A program made the translations under genes and the position numbers. Below are positions 47,074 through 56,203 of a stretch of DNA of 64,000 nt, piece by piece (the first letter of the stretch is position 1; every line of letters starts with the position of its first letter). A model generated the notes under the pieces. That model was not told the DNA's origin. It worked only from the letters and a program-made list of their open reading frames with translations, and ran no database searches. The DNA comes from Natronoglomus mannanivorans (GTDB lineage Archaea; Halobacteriota; Halobacteria; Halobacteriales; Natrialbaceae). The stretch covers positions 99,495 through 163,494 of the forward strand of contig JAOPKB010000015.1 of the NCBI GenBank assembly GCA_025517485.1, read 5' to 3'.

Positions 47074-48066
47074 ATGAGTGTCAAGAACCGTTTTGGTCGT
47101 GTGAAAGATACTTTGAGTACGCCAATTGAGCGTCTCGAACGTCTTTTCAATAGTGATACGAACAAGGACAACTTCGCTGGTCTTTTGTTCATCTTACCGA
47201 ATATTATCGTCTTCTCGATCTTCCTATTCGGTCCCGTGTTGTTTGCGTTCTACCTTTCGTTTACCGAGTGGAACGTGCTAGCTGGCGAGCCTGAGTGGGT
47301 TGGTCTCGATAACTACATCGACATCCTCACACCGCCACCCTGGGAAGACGGCTGGGCCGTTCTCGACAATCCGACTGCGAACCTCTGGTGGCACGCGGTA
47401 ATAAAGACGTCTACGTATACCCTCGGTGTCGTCCCACTCTCGATCTCTGGAGGACTTTGCGCCGCTCTCTTGTTAGACCGAGATCTCCGTAACAAACGAT
47501 TGTTCCGTGCAGCGTACTTTATGCCAGTGATGCTCTCTGGTGCGGTTAGCGCCATTATCTGGCGGTGGATTCTGAACCAGGACGGTATCGTGAACAGTCT
47601 CCTCGAACCCATTGGGTTAGCGCATAACTGGAGCGGTGACCCGTCGACTGCGCTAGCTTCGGTCATGTTGATCGCCATCTGGGGAGGCATCGGATTCAAT
47701 ATGATAATCTTCCTGGCGGGACTGCAGAATATTCCGGAGGAACTCTATGACGCAGCTCGTATTGACGGTACTAGTGGCTGGCAGCGATTTCGTCACGTCA
47801 CCTGGCCAAACCTTCAGAACACGTATTTCTTCGTCATTGTATTGTCTATCATCGGATCGTTCCAGGTGTTCGCAATCGCAATGACGTTCGCTGAAGGTGG
47901 CCCGTATTACGCGACGACGACGATCGCCGTCCTGATCTACCAAGAGGCGTTTCAGCACGGTAGCATGGGTGTAGCCGCTGCGATGGCGTTCATCCTGTTC
48001 AGCATTGTCTTCGTGTTCAGCTACTATCAGTACCGGGTTCGCGGTAACGGTGAGGTGAACTACTAA
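47074..48066 (+). CDS. ABC sugar permease, MalF/UgpA type
   Basis: A 330-residue membrane protein with about six to seven spans. The opening segment FAGLLFILPNIIVFSIFLFGPVLFAFYLSFTEWN is characteristic of the first sugar permease subunit. The coupling loop that contacts the ATPase is EELYDAARIDGTSGWQRFRHVTWP. It pairs with the next gene, whose start overlaps this stop by TAATG. It lies 22 bases after the binding-protein gene. Confidence 0.93.
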   Translation: MSVKNRFGRVKDTLSTPIERLERLFNSDTNKDNFAGLLFILPNIIVFSIFLFGPVLFAFYLSFTEWNVLAGEPEWVGLDNYIDILTPPPWEDGWAVLDNPTANLWWHAVIKTSTYTLGVVPLSISGGLCAALLLDRDLRNKRLFRAAYFMPVMLSGAVSAIIWRWILNQDGIVNSLLEPIGLAHNWSGDPSTALASVMLIAIWGGIGFNMIIFLAGLQNIPEELYDAARIDGTSGWQRFRHVTWPNLQNTYFFVIVLSIIGSFQVFAIAMTFAEGGPYYATTTIAVLIYQEAFQHGSMGVAAAMAFILFSIVFVFSYYQYRVRGNGEVNY

Positions 48067-48926
48067 TGGCACGATCGAACTATCACTACGCGGGATACGA
48101 CCGGTCCGGACCGAGGTACTGGGCGAAAAAGCTCGGAATATACGCGCTCGTTATCGCAGGTGCCCTATGGCTCGTTGCACCGTTCTGGTGGACGATAACG
48201 GGCGCCCTCTCGGAGAATCCGGGTGCGGGTCTCGTCGTGTTCTTCCCCGCAGAACCGACGCTCGAGAATTTCGAGACGCTCGTCAACGAGGTTCCGATTG
48301 GGAGATGGTTCCTCAATGCATTCATCCTTGCGGGAACGGTCACGCTCTTCAATGTGACCTTCGACACTCTGGCAGGCTATGCGTTTGCCAAGTTGGAATT
48401 CTTCGCTCGCGATAAGATATTCTTGGCGTTCATCGGGACGATGATGATCCCGGGAATGGTCACGCTCATCCCGGTATACATCCTGCTCTCCGAACTAGGG
48501 TGGATCAATACATATCGCGGATTGATCGTGCCGTTCATTGCAAGCCCCTTCGGGATCTTTCTGCTCCGACAACACTTTTTGAGTCTTCCAACTTCACTCG
48601 GTGAAGCAGCCAGGCTCGATGGCTGCAATAAACTACAAGTGTTTTACCACATCTATCTCCCACTAGCGAAACCAGCGGTCGCGACGCTTGGTATCTTCAC
48701 GTTCATGTTCTCGTGGAACGACTTCGAGTGGCCATTGATCATTGCCACGTCCGAATCGATGTATACGCTGCCGGTCGCACTGTTCGCCGTTCAGGGGAGG
48801 TATACCCAAGATTGGGGCCTTGTGATGGCTACAGCAGCGGTGATGGTCCTTCCAATTATTGTCGTGTTCCTCTTGGCCCAGCGGCACTTCATTAGAGGGA
48901 TGACCTTAAGTGGGATGAAAGGATAG
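48066..48926 (+). CDS. ABC sugar permease, MalG/UgpE type
   Basis: A 286-residue membrane protein with six spans (LVIAGALWLVAPFWWTITGAL first). The coupling loop is LGEAARLDGCNKLQVFYHIYLPLAKPA. The late segment FTFMFSWNDFEWPLIIATSES is also family-typical. It forms the channel with the upstream permease. Overlap with its partner and context make the role secure. Confidence 0.93.
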   Translation: MARSNYHYAGYDRSGPRYWAKKLGIYALVIAGALWLVAPFWWTITGALSENPGAGLVVFFPAEPTLENFETLVNEVPIGRWFLNAFILAGTVTLFNVTFDTLAGYAFAKLEFFARDKIFLAFIGTMMIPGMVTLIPVYILLSELGWINTYRGLIVPFIASPFGIFLLRQHFLSLPTSLGEAARLDGCNKLQVFYHIYLPLAKPAVATLGIFTFMFSWNDFEWPLIIATSESMYTLPVALFAVQGRYTQDWGLVMATAAVMVLPIIVVFLLAQRHFIRGMTLSGMKG

Positions 48927-48947
48927 GTCAACTATCCGGATTTCACG

Positions 48948-49601
48948 ATGACGCATCACGTACAACTTAGCCCTATACTCCTCGTTTCGATGAAGTTCCT
49001 GTACTACAAGATCACCTCTATCGTTCTCCTGAGCGTCGCCTTTTGGCTCGTCTCCCTTCCACTCGTTACGATTGGTCCGGCGTTAATCGCCCTCTCTGAA
49101 ACGATTCGAACCGTCGCATCGGATGATCTATCCGAACTTGGCGCCCTCGAAACTTTTTTTAGGTCCGTTCGCCGAAATCTTGTGAGTGGTCTACCCCTTT
49201 CGGCAGTTCTGGTTCTCGTCCCGTTAGGGACGATTTTCTACCTCCAACTCGCACTTGAGGGAATGTCCGGCTACGCCACCCTCGGTACGATTATCGGCAT
49301 TTACCTGTGTTTTTGTTGTCTCTTTTTCTCCGTACGTCTGGCCAGTATCTCTGTCCAGCACCGTTCGTGGGGGTTATCTCGTTCCTTTGAACACGCTATC
49401 GACACGACTCTTGATACGCTCGATGTCTCCGTCCTCTCTGCGTGTCTCTTTGCCGTTGTGCTCGTCGTATCCGTATTGTTTCCGCCGTTGTTACTGTTAC
49501 TCACCCCCGGATTCTTCGTCATATTTGAATCGGTGCTGTACGAAACGATTGCTGGGAAAGAACCATCCCGATACCACGAGTATCTCGGTACACGAGCATG
49601 A
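48948..49601 (+). CDS. DUF624 (YesL)-like membrane protein
   Basis: A 217-residue protein with five hydrophobic segments (ITSIVLLSVAFWLVSLPLVTIGPALIAL, LPLSAVLVLVPLGTIFYL, GTIIGIYLCFCCLFFSV, VSVLSACLFAVVLVVSVLF and a last LLLLLTPGFFVIF). DUF624/YesL proteins often sit beside sugar ABC genes and are thought to aid transport or sensing. An alternative start at Met15 (48990) would remove a poorly conserved lead. The stop overlaps the next gene by ATGA. Confidence 0.65.
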   Translation: MTHHVQLSPILLVSMKFLYYKITSIVLLSVAFWLVSLPLVTIGPALIALSETIRTVASDDLSELGALETFFRSVRRNLVSGLPLSAVLVLVPLGTIFYLQLALEGMSGYATLGTIIGIYLCFCCLFFSVRLASISVQHRSWGLSRSFEHAIDTTLDTLDVSVLSACLFAVVLVVSVLFPPLLLLLTPGFFVIFESVLYETIAGKEPSRYHEYLGTRA

Positions 49602-50035
49602 AAACGTACCTTATTCGCGCGATTGGTGTTTCCCTCATTGGTATTTTCTCCGTCCTCGTGGGGTTTCACCCGGTGGTACTTTTTTGCTTGCTCATCGGTG
49701 TGTTCATTCCCGACGTCGACGCGATTGACGAACGAGTCCACCGCTCGTGGATCTTCCACACGTTTCTCCCGCCGACGGTTGCCTATGTCACTCTCACGAT
49801 TGCCGGATATGGGTCGGCCATCACGTTCGTCCACTTCGTTACGATCGGTATGCTCGTTCACTTCGTCCTTGATTTTGTCTATCCAAAACATCAGATTCAC
49901 GACGGGGCCGCATGGCCGGTTCGGCCAACGATCGGCTCCGCTCCGTGGGGGCTGTTGTTGTTGGGCATTTCGTGGACGATTCAGTGGTTCCTCTACCTGT
50001 CGAACTCTTTTCTCCCGTGGCTCGTTGGCATGTAA
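49598..50035 (+). CDS. YdjM/DUF457-like membrane metal-dependent hydrolase
   Basis: A 145-residue membrane protein. After the first span comes GVFIPDVDAIDERVHRSWIFHTFL, whose Asp and His pattern matches the DUF457/YdjM group of membrane metal hydrolases. Two or three more spans follow (FVHFVTIGMLVHFVLDFVY also supplies His and Asp). It overlaps the YesL-like gene by ATGA, so it belongs to the operon. Its link to sugar use is unclear. Confidence 0.62.
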   Translation: MKTYLIRAIGVSLIGIFSVLVGFHPVVLFCLLIGVFIPDVDAIDERVHRSWIFHTFLPPTVAYVTLTIAGYGSAITFVHFVTIGMLVHFVLDFVYPKHQIHDGAAWPVRPTIGSAPWGLLLLGISWTIQWFLYLSNSFLPWLVGM

Positions 50036-50164
50036 GTCTGTGGGTTGGGCCTCACTCCTGATCGTTTCGAAAATCAGCGCTGGGTTGAGACTCCTAATAA
50101 GGTGGTATACTGACGATATCACACAAACAATAATTTTTTGCGTGTGCATGTACCATGGTGGTCT

Positions 50165-51310
50165 ATGGGACACGTTGAGTTAGCGGAATTGACAAAGGTA
50201 TTTGACAATGACGGCAACGAACTCGTCGCAGTCAACGACCTCAACATCGAAATTGAGGACGGTGAATTTTTGGTTCTCGTTGGCCCCTCTGGATGCGGGA
50301 AGTCAACAACGCTGCGGTGTGTTGCAGGGCTAGAACGGACGACAAGGGGAGAAATCTGGATTGGGGACGAAGAAGTCTCGGATAAGAAACCGAAAAACCG
50401 TGATATTGCGATGGTGTTCCAGAACTATGCGCTCTATCCACACATGTCTGCACGTGAAAACATGGCATTCGGACTGAAGATTTCCACTGACCTTTCACCC
50501 GATGAAATTTCGACTCGCGTCGACAACACGGCGGAGATGATGGGTATTCAGGATCTACTCGAGAAGAAACCGGGGGAACTCTCTGGCGGACAACAACAAC
50601 GTGTCGCTCTGGGCCGAGCTATCGTTCGTGACCCCGAAGTGTTCTTGATGGACGAACCGCTCTCGAACCTTGATGCGAAGCTCAGATCGAGCATGCGGAC
50701 CGAATTACAGGACCTTCAGCAGGAACTTGGGGTAACGACGGTGTACGTCACTCACGACCAAGTTGAGGCGATGACCATGGGAGATCGTATCGCAATCCTC
50801 AACCACGGAGAGTTGTGTCAGGTCGGAACGCCACTCGAGTGTTATCACCACCCTGATAATCGATTCGTCGCAAGCTTCATCGGCTCTCCATCGATGAATT
50901 TCTTCGACGCGGAGATTCAGTATAGTGACGTGCGGACGGAGATACTGACTGACTCCTTTGAGTATACATTGAGTGAGTCGACCGTCGACCGATTAACTGA
51001 TCGGGTCACGAACGCCGTTCTCGGGATTCGGCCCGAAGACATTCGACTGGCGTCCGACGATGTCAGCGGCATTCAAGCAACCGTGACTGTTACGGAACCG
51101 ATCGGTGAGCGAACGTATGTGTATCTCGAGATCGGGGATCTGTCGTGTACTGCAAGTATGCCAGGTAACCTCACGTTCAAACCTGGTGAGGAGATTGAGA
51201 TCGATATCCCCGAAGAGCGAATCCACCTCTTTGATCAAGAAACAGACGAAGCGGTATTGAACCGCGTTGAACCCGATGATCAGGCCGAAGCCTACTCGAA
51301 AGTGGCGTAA
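50165..51310 (+). CDS. Sugar ABC transporter ATPase, MalK/UgpC type
   Basis: A 381-residue ATPase. Start at 50165 (MGHVELAELTKVFDND). Walker A is VGPSGCGKSTTLR, the Q-loop is MVFQNYALYPHMS, the signature is LSGGQQQRVALGRA, Walker B is VFLMDEPLSNLDAKL, and the H-loop is YVTHDQ. The C-terminal ~140 residues form the MalK-type regulatory beta domain (TNAVLGIRPEDIRLA ... GERTYVYLEIG). It energises the two permeases encoded upstream. Confidence 0.95.
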   Translation: MGHVELAELTKVFDNDGNELVAVNDLNIEIEDGEFLVLVGPSGCGKSTTLRCVAGLERTTRGEIWIGDEEVSDKKPKNRDIAMVFQNYALYPHMSARENMAFGLKISTDLSPDEISTRVDNTAEMMGIQDLLEKKPGELSGGQQQRVALGRAIVRDPEVFLMDEPLSNLDAKLRSSMRTELQDLQQELGVTTVYVTHDQVEAMTMGDRIAILNHGELCQVGTPLECYHHPDNRFVASFIGSPSMNFFDAEIQYSDVRTEILTDSFEYTLSESTVDRLTDRVTNAVLGIRPEDIRLASDDVSGIQATVTVTEPIGERTYVYLEIGDLSCTASMPGNLTFKPGEEIEIDIPEERIHLFDQETDEAVLNRVEPDDQAEAYSKVA

Positions 51311-51363
51311 TTGTCTCCCACAGTAATCACAATGGCTATAATACCGGATAAATTAAAACACAC

Positions 51364-52671
51364 ATGGCACGCATAGTCTTTATTGGTGCGGGAAGTATGG
51401 TCTTTGCAAAGAATCTCGTTGGTGACATTCTCTCGTTCCCTGAACTTGAGGACAGCGAAATCGTCCTGATGGACATCGATAGTCATCGTCTCGAGCAAAC
51501 AACACAGGTCGCTGAGGCGATGGTCAAGAACAGTAATGTGGAGGCCACCATCGAATCGACGACCGACCGTCGAGAGGCACTCAATGGTGCTGACTATGTG
51601 TTGAACATGATCAACGTTGGGGAGACAAAACTGTTCGAAAACGAGATTCGGATCCCCGAAAGTTATGGCGTCAAACAGGCTATCGGAGATACGCTTGGTC
51701 CTGGGGGGATCTTCCGTGGGCTACGAACGATTCCGACGATGCTCGAACTTGCCACGGATATGGAAAATTTGTGCCCGGACGCCTTGTTGCTCAACTACAC
51801 GAACCCGATGGCGATCCTTTGTTGGACCATGTACGAGGCGACTGACATCGATACTGTTGGACTCTGCCATAGCGTTCCACACACGGCTTCGGCTATCGCT
51901 GACTACGTTGACGTTCCGGAAGACGAACTCGACTACTGGGTCGCAGGGATCAATCACATGGCTTGGTTCCTGACCTGTGAATACGATGGAGAGGATCTCT
52001 ATCCGCGCCTTAAGGAGGCCATGGAGGACGGAGAAATATATGACCGTGATACCGTTCGGTTCGAAATTCTAAGGCATTTCGATGCGTTCGTTACGGAGTC
52101 GAGCCACCATATGAGCGAATACGTCCCGTACTTCCGGACGGATCAAACACAGATCGACGAATTGGCCGGTACTGGTTACGCCGACCGAATGCCGACAGCA
52201 ACGTATCTCGAAGGTTGGAAAGAACGCTCCGACAAACGCGACAACGCACTCGCCGACATCGACCCAGAATCAGTCACGATCGAACGCTCCGAGGAGTACG
52301 CCTCCCGGCTCATCCACTCTCTTGAGACAGACACCCCGCGTCGACTCAATCTAAACGTGAGTAACGAGACCGGTGCAATCGCGAATCTTCCGAACGAGGC
52401 GTGCGTCGAAGTCCCATGTCTCGTTGATGGAACGGGTGTACACCCCTGTAGCGTCGGCTCACTTCCGTCGCAACTCGTTGCGCTCAACCGAACGAACGTC
52501 AATGTCCAGCAGCTCACGGTCGAAGGCGCTCTCGAGAAGGATCGTGATGCCATCCATCAGGCTGTCAAGCTTGACCCGCTAACGGCAGCCGAGCTATCAC
52601 TCACAGAAATTCATGAGATGACTGAAGAATTGCTGGAAGCGAATGCAGAATCCCTTCCTGACCTCACGTAA
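51364..52671 (+). CDS. GH4 family alpha-galactosidase
   Basis: A 435-residue NAD- and metal-dependent glycosidase. The Rossmann start is IVFIGAGSMVFAKNL. GDTLGPGGIFRGLRTIP and LNYTNPMAI are conserved GH4 stretches. Metal ligands are in GLCHSVPHT (Cys168, His169) and GINHMAWF (Asn197, His198). The CHSV form is the one typical of MelA alpha-galactosidases, in contrast to CNxP or CHGx types. It would cleave imported alpha-galactosides by a redox mechanism. The gene follows the ATPase in the same direction and closes the operon. Confidence 0.9.
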   Translation: MARIVFIGAGSMVFAKNLVGDILSFPELEDSEIVLMDIDSHRLEQTTQVAEAMVKNSNVEATIESTTDRREALNGADYVLNMINVGETKLFENEIRIPESYGVKQAIGDTLGPGGIFRGLRTIPTMLELATDMENLCPDALLLNYTNPMAILCWTMYEATDIDTVGLCHSVPHTASAIADYVDVPEDELDYWVAGINHMAWFLTCEYDGEDLYPRLKEAMEDGEIYDRDTVRFEILRHFDAFVTESSHHMSEYVPYFRTDQTQIDELAGTGYADRMPTATYLEGWKERSDKRDNALADIDPESVTIERSEEYASRLIHSLETDTPRRLNLNVSNETGAIANLPNEACVEVPCLVDGTGVHPCSVGSLPSQLVALNRTNVNVQQLTVEGALEKDRDAIHQAVKLDPLTAAELSLTEIHEMTEELLEANAESLPDLT

Positions 52672-52821
52672 TCGTTGGGACACCGCTGATGGCGACAGCC
52701 TGTTCGCTTCTGACGACTGGTCTGTTCAGTCGTAGTATTGTACCAGCCCGAAGATTCCATTACCGAGAAACGCAGTATCGTTGACGTAATAATCCTAGAG
52801 GCACTGTCTAGTTTAGTACCT

Positions 52822-53544
52822 CTACTGGCGGTCGTTTGTTGAGTGACTAGTGGGGTTGCTGTGTGTTGTAGTAGTGGGCAGACTGTTCAAGTTATTCTCT
52901 GGTACTCGCTCGACTGCCGACCACGAATTATGGAAGCAGTCAATCCACATTCTGATGGTATGAATCCACTTTTCGATGTGGTTTTCATCGACATAGTCGA
53001 GGTGACCGCTCAATCATAATAGAGAGAGGAAAGTCAGATACCCAACACCACAACGAGAAACTCAGCGTTAGAGAGATCGTGTTTCTCGGTTCGTCCGTGC
53101 AGAAACGCAGCAGCTGGATCGGTGCCTCGTTGTCCAAAGAGCGCAACATCGAGAATGAGTTCGTATCAAAGTCTATTGCAGTATGCACCCAAGACCGATC
53201 GCCATTAATCTTGACAGCGGTTTCATCAACTGCGACCTGCGACGGCTTCGCCGTCTCCATAGCTCAATATTTATGATAGGTCTCACAAGAGCTGCGCTCT
53301 CGTGGACGTCAGCGGGTCTGGCACGCTATCAGCGAGCCGATGTACCGAGTGCTAGATTTTTGACGAGAGCGTTCAACGCTAAGTGAGCGTAGAATCGTTT
53401 GCATCTCCCGAAGCGAACAGTCGGTTGTGTGGAGCTGGACGGCGAACGCCCTGACGCAATTGCCGTCCGCTCACGTTCCCAATATTCATCAAATTTTGCC
53501 GCGTAGATATCCTTGAGTAGGTCTGCGGCATTGATCCAAACCAA
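52822..53544 (-). pseudogene. Remains of an IS6-like transposase
   Basis: Three minus-strand frames together resemble one haloarchaeal IS6-type transposase broken by frameshifts. They are LLKDIYAAKFDEYWERERTA (near 53500), then VAVDETAVKINGDRSWVHTAIDFDT (about 53160-53240, carrying the first catalytic Asp), then LDYVDENHIEKWIHTIRMWIDCFHNSW (about 52900-53000). No intact frame remains. Sequence on either side (52672-52821) shows nothing else. Confidence 0.75.
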
Positions 53545-53602
53545 TTCTACGACTTGGACGCTGCTTCATTTTCCAGTACGATATTCCCTACCCATTCTAT
53601 TC

Positions 53603-53842
53603 AGTAATACTGGCCAATACTACTGATCAGTGTTATTGAACAAACTGGCCATATTCCTACTCAAATTCCGAAGTAGAACTATGCTTAGTGGCGTTAACTC
53701 TGGCCATTCCAGTAAATTTAGATAGGATCTCAGGACTCAGCAGTCGCTAGCGTCTACTTGAATTATCCACCCGAATGTGTGGTCAGACTGTCTAGTAATG
53801 CTGGTCAGTATTACTGTGTCGTCTGACTAGTATTTATATGGG
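53603..53842. repeat. Partition-site-like repeats before parA
   Basis: AGTAATACTGGCCAAT (53603) and AGTAATGCTGGTCAGTATTACT (53794-53815, an imperfect palindrome) share a core, with further ACTGGCCA/CTGGTCAG half-sites between (for example 53646 and 53700). A third copy, AGTAATACTGGTCAGT, lies at 54889-54904 inside the partner gene. Such iterated motifs before a parA gene are typical of centromere or autoregulation sites. The TATA box ATTTATATG (about 53830-53838) directs parA. Confidence 0.6.
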
Positions 53843-53863
53843 ATGACTGTCTCTATACGCGAT

Positions 53864-54736
53864 ATGATTCCGTACACGGTTTGGTCCGAAGCAGGAGGCG
53901 TCGGGAAAACGACCTTCGCAGTAAATCTCGCTCGTGCACATGCACGCCAAGGTCAGCGCGTTCTCGCGATCGACATGGATCCCCAAGACGGAGGTCTCAC
54001 TCATCACTTCGGCGTCGACGAAAACAAAGCAGACAGCGAGTCCGACAATCTCGTCCTCCACATGATCGAACGCGGCTACGGGCCGTTCGAAGATATCATC
54101 GAACCAGCCGAGGAAGGGGTTGACGTCATTCCCTCTCACAATATGCTCGAGCGCCTTGAGGAGATGCTTACGAAAAATGCCGAACTCGAGGAAGGGACGA
54201 ATCCGGACTCGGACTACGTGTATCCCAAAGAGAAGCAACTCCGTCGAGTTCTCGTTGACTCTGGTGTGATCAACGAGTACGATACACTCATCGTCGATCC
54301 TCCAGCAACGACGGGTCAGCACCTGTACAACTCCGTTTACTCGACGTCGAATCTTCTCATTCCGTTCGAACCCTCTCCGAAAGGCGGCAAGTCCATAGAT
54401 GGTCTTCGCGACGTCGTTAATGGCCTCGAGGATACGCTTGAGGATATCGAGGTCGGCGTCCTCGGTGCTGTCCCGAACCGAACGAAAGGCACGAACATCA
54501 ACGAGAAGTACGTCGCGAAACTCGAGGAGGAAGAACTGCCGATTGCACCGATCTCGATTGGAGAGCGAGGTTCGATGCTCGGCGACGCGTGGGACAATCA
54601 GGTGAGTATTTTCGAACTTGCGGAGAACGATGCTTACCGAAGTCTTCGTGATTACGAAGAGCCCACGCTCGATCAGTTCGATCAGTTGGCCGAGCACATC
54701 ACGAAGCAGTTCGAACCGACGGAGGTGAAAGCATGA
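53864..54736 (+). CDS. parA: ParA-family partition ATPase
   Basis: A 290-residue Walker-type ATPase that segregates the replicon. The start at 53864 (MIPYTVWSEAGGVGKTTF) is chosen because the TATA box lies about 27 bases upstream, implying a leaderless mRNA; seven more codons are open upstream. The deviant Walker A is EAGGVGKTT, A' is LAIDMDPQDGG, and Walker B is DTLIVDPPATTG. The rest is a Soj/ParA fold. The stop overlaps the next gene by ATGA, a parA-parB-type pair. Repeated motifs before and within the pair are candidate binding sites. Confidence 0.9.
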   Translation: MIPYTVWSEAGGVGKTTFAVNLARAHARQGQRVLAIDMDPQDGGLTHHFGVDENKADSESDNLVLHMIERGYGPFEDIIEPAEEGVDVIPSHNMLERLEEMLTKNAELEEGTNPDSDYVYPKEKQLRRVLVDSGVINEYDTLIVDPPATTGQHLYNSVYSTSNLLIPFEPSPKGGKSIDGLRDVVNGLEDTLEDIEVGVLGAVPNRTKGTNINEKYVAKLEEEELPIAPISIGERGSMLGDAWDNQVSIFELAENDAYRSLRDYEEPTLDQFDQLAEHITKQFEPTEVKA

Positions 54737-55146
54737 AGACTGGTGCATCCGATCCGTTTGCTCAGGATGATCAGGATGGACAGTCAAACGATTCAGATGA
54801 ACCAGCCAGTCATACTGAGGAGTCTGACCAGACGAAAAATGACGACGTTGAGCAGGCAGATAAGGACGAAAATGCCACGCATTCTGGCAGTAATACTGGT
54901 CAGTTTGACCGGTCAGACTTACCGTACACACTGCGTCGTGATACTGTAAAAGACGAACGCGACAGTGTCCATCAGTTGTTCGTCCTCGACGAGACCGATG
55001 ATAAGGCCCGGGATGCTGAACGCGATCTCGAGGACCGGTTTGGTGATATGTATCGACTTGATGCTCGCGAAGCCATCTATCTAGCAGGGATGCAGAACCT
55101 GGACGACGCGGAGTCTATTCTTCGCGAGTGGGGATACGACTTCTAG
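54733..55146 (+). CDS. ParB-like partner protein (non-canonical)
   Basis: A 137-residue protein. The first ~60 residues are a disordered acidic region (QDDQDGQSNDSDEPASHTEE). The C-terminal half (LPYTLRRDTVKDERDSVHQLFVLDETDDKARDAERDLEDRFG ... LDAREAIYLAGMQ) is a predicted helical DNA- or partner-binding domain. It is coupled to parA by ATGA. No canonical ParB motif is seen; small unrelated adaptor proteins beside ParA are common on haloarchaeal plasmids. The gene itself contains one copy of the par motif (54889). Confidence 0.65.
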   Translation: MKTGASDPFAQDDQDGQSNDSDEPASHTEESDQTKNDDVEQADKDENATHSGSNTGQFDRSDLPYTLRRDTVKDERDSVHQLFVLDETDDKARDAERDLEDRFGDMYRLDAREAIYLAGMQNLDDAESILREWGYDF

Positions 55147-55228
55147 CCATCTCAGGATCTGGATCCTTCAATCGCATGTCTAATTATACGAAAGACTCCC
55201 ATCTGAATGGAGACCTTCGAATCTAATT

Positions 55229-55423
55229 ATGGCCTTCCCACCTTTTCGAACGCCTTCTTCTACGTATTCAGCGTCTATTGTGATGGATGCGAGCACTGTT
55301 GGTCAGACAACTGTAACTGTTTCCGTACATGCGACCCGTGAGCAGGAAATTGCTATTCTTGATTCAATCTACAAATTCGGCACTGAGTACGGCTTCAAAC
55401 CATTCTACAACGGCGATGTTTAG
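55229..55423 (+). CDS. Small hypothetical protein ending in an IS remnant
   Basis: A 64-residue frame (MAFPPFRTPSSTYSASIVMD ... FKPFYNGDV). Its stop codon lies in a fragment of an IS end (55416-55468), so the original gene may have been longer. The composition (Thr/Val-rich strand, then a helix EQEIAILDSIYKFG) suggests a small folded domain. No family recognised. Confidence 0.45.
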   Translation: MAFPPFRTPSSTYSASIVMDASTVGQTTVTVSVHATREQEIAILDSIYKFGTEYGFKPFYNGDV

Positions 55424-55468
55424 ATAAGCTGGTTCCACGCGAAGGCAAACGGTCTCAGCCACTCATTA
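55416..55468 (-). repeat. Detached copy of the IS6-like element end
   Basis: ATGTTTAGATAAGCTGGTTCCACGC and following bases repeat, with several changes, the end of the IS at 55475 (GTGTTCAGATAAGCTGG...). The two copies stand in tandem in the same orientation. It is a remnant of an earlier insertion or of a one-ended event. Confidence 0.75.
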
Positions 55469-55474
55469 GCGGTC

Positions 55475-56164
55475 GTGTTCAGATAAGCTGGTTCCATGCG
55501 AAGGCGAATGATCTGAGCCACTGATCAGCTGTTTCTGCTCGAGCGTTGCTAAAGCAGTTTGAGAACGAAGAGGTTCGTCGTTTTACCTCTCGAAAGACAC
55601 GTTCAACACTATTCCGATTTCCGTGTCGTTCGTATTTGAAATCGAGACCATGTCTCTGGCAGGCGTAGTTCAGTGACTTGTTACCATCGACCAGAAACAC
55701 GGCGTCATCGACATCGTGTTTCTCGCAGAGTTTCCGGAAGAACGAACTTGCGATGACCTTGTTTCTGGTCGGTTCAAGCGTTGTATGCAGCAGATTGTTC
55801 GATTCAGGATCGACAGCGGCATACAGCCAGTACTGTTCATCATTGAGTCGGATCACGGTCTCGTTGACCGCAACGTGATCCGGACTGCATCCAGACTCCG
55901 GCTGTAGATCTGCTTTGTGGACCCAGTTGTGAACGGTTGATCGAGCACGTTCAACACCGAATACCTCGAGAATTCGAACAGTATTCGAAAGTGAGAGCCC
56001 AGCAAGATGGAGCTGAATACTGAGCTTCATCAACAGCCGCGGTGTTGCTTCTCGCTCCACAAAATCCAAGTCAATCTGGCCGATACTAGGACTGAGGCGT
56101 GCGTTTTCGGGCATGAATCACTTTGAAAACGCCACGCCTCACTCCTTCAACCTTATCTGAACAC
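55475..56164 (-). mobile_element. IS6-like insertion sequence, 690 bp
   Basis: Perfect 13-bp terminal inverted repeats, GTGTTCAGATAAG (55475-55487) and CTTATCTGAACAC (56152-56164), enclose one transposase gene. No flanking target duplication is evident, possibly lost through the tandem remnant next to it. Confidence 0.85.
55479..56114 (-). CDS. IS6-type transposase with first catalytic Asp changed to Asn
   Basis: A 211-residue transposase of haloarchaeal IS6 type. The N-terminal helix-turn-helix region (LSIQLHLAGLSLSNTVRILEVFGVERARSTVHNWVHK) is followed by the DDE core. The position usually read as VDET is VAVNETVIRL here, so the first metal-binding Asp is Asn. The second (AVFLVDGN) and the Glu (VERVFREVKRR) are kept. 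The protein is full length and ends SFAFAWNQLI as in relatives, but is predicted to be inactive. Terminal repeats are intact, so an active relative could still move it. Confidence 0.85.
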   Translation of the reverse strand: MPENARLSPSIGQIDLDFVEREATPRLLMKLSIQLHLAGLSLSNTVRILEVFGVERARSTVHNWVHKADLQPESGCSPDHVAVNETVIRLNDEQYWLYAAVDPESNNLLHTTLEPTRNKVIASSFFRKLCEKHDVDDAVFLVDGNKSLNYACQRHGLDFKYERHGNRNSVERVFREVKRRTSSFSNCFSNARAETADQWLRSFAFAWNQLI

Positions 56165-56203
56165 CGCCTCATTAGCTGTGAAAAATTACTTGGGGTCACG
56201 GAG

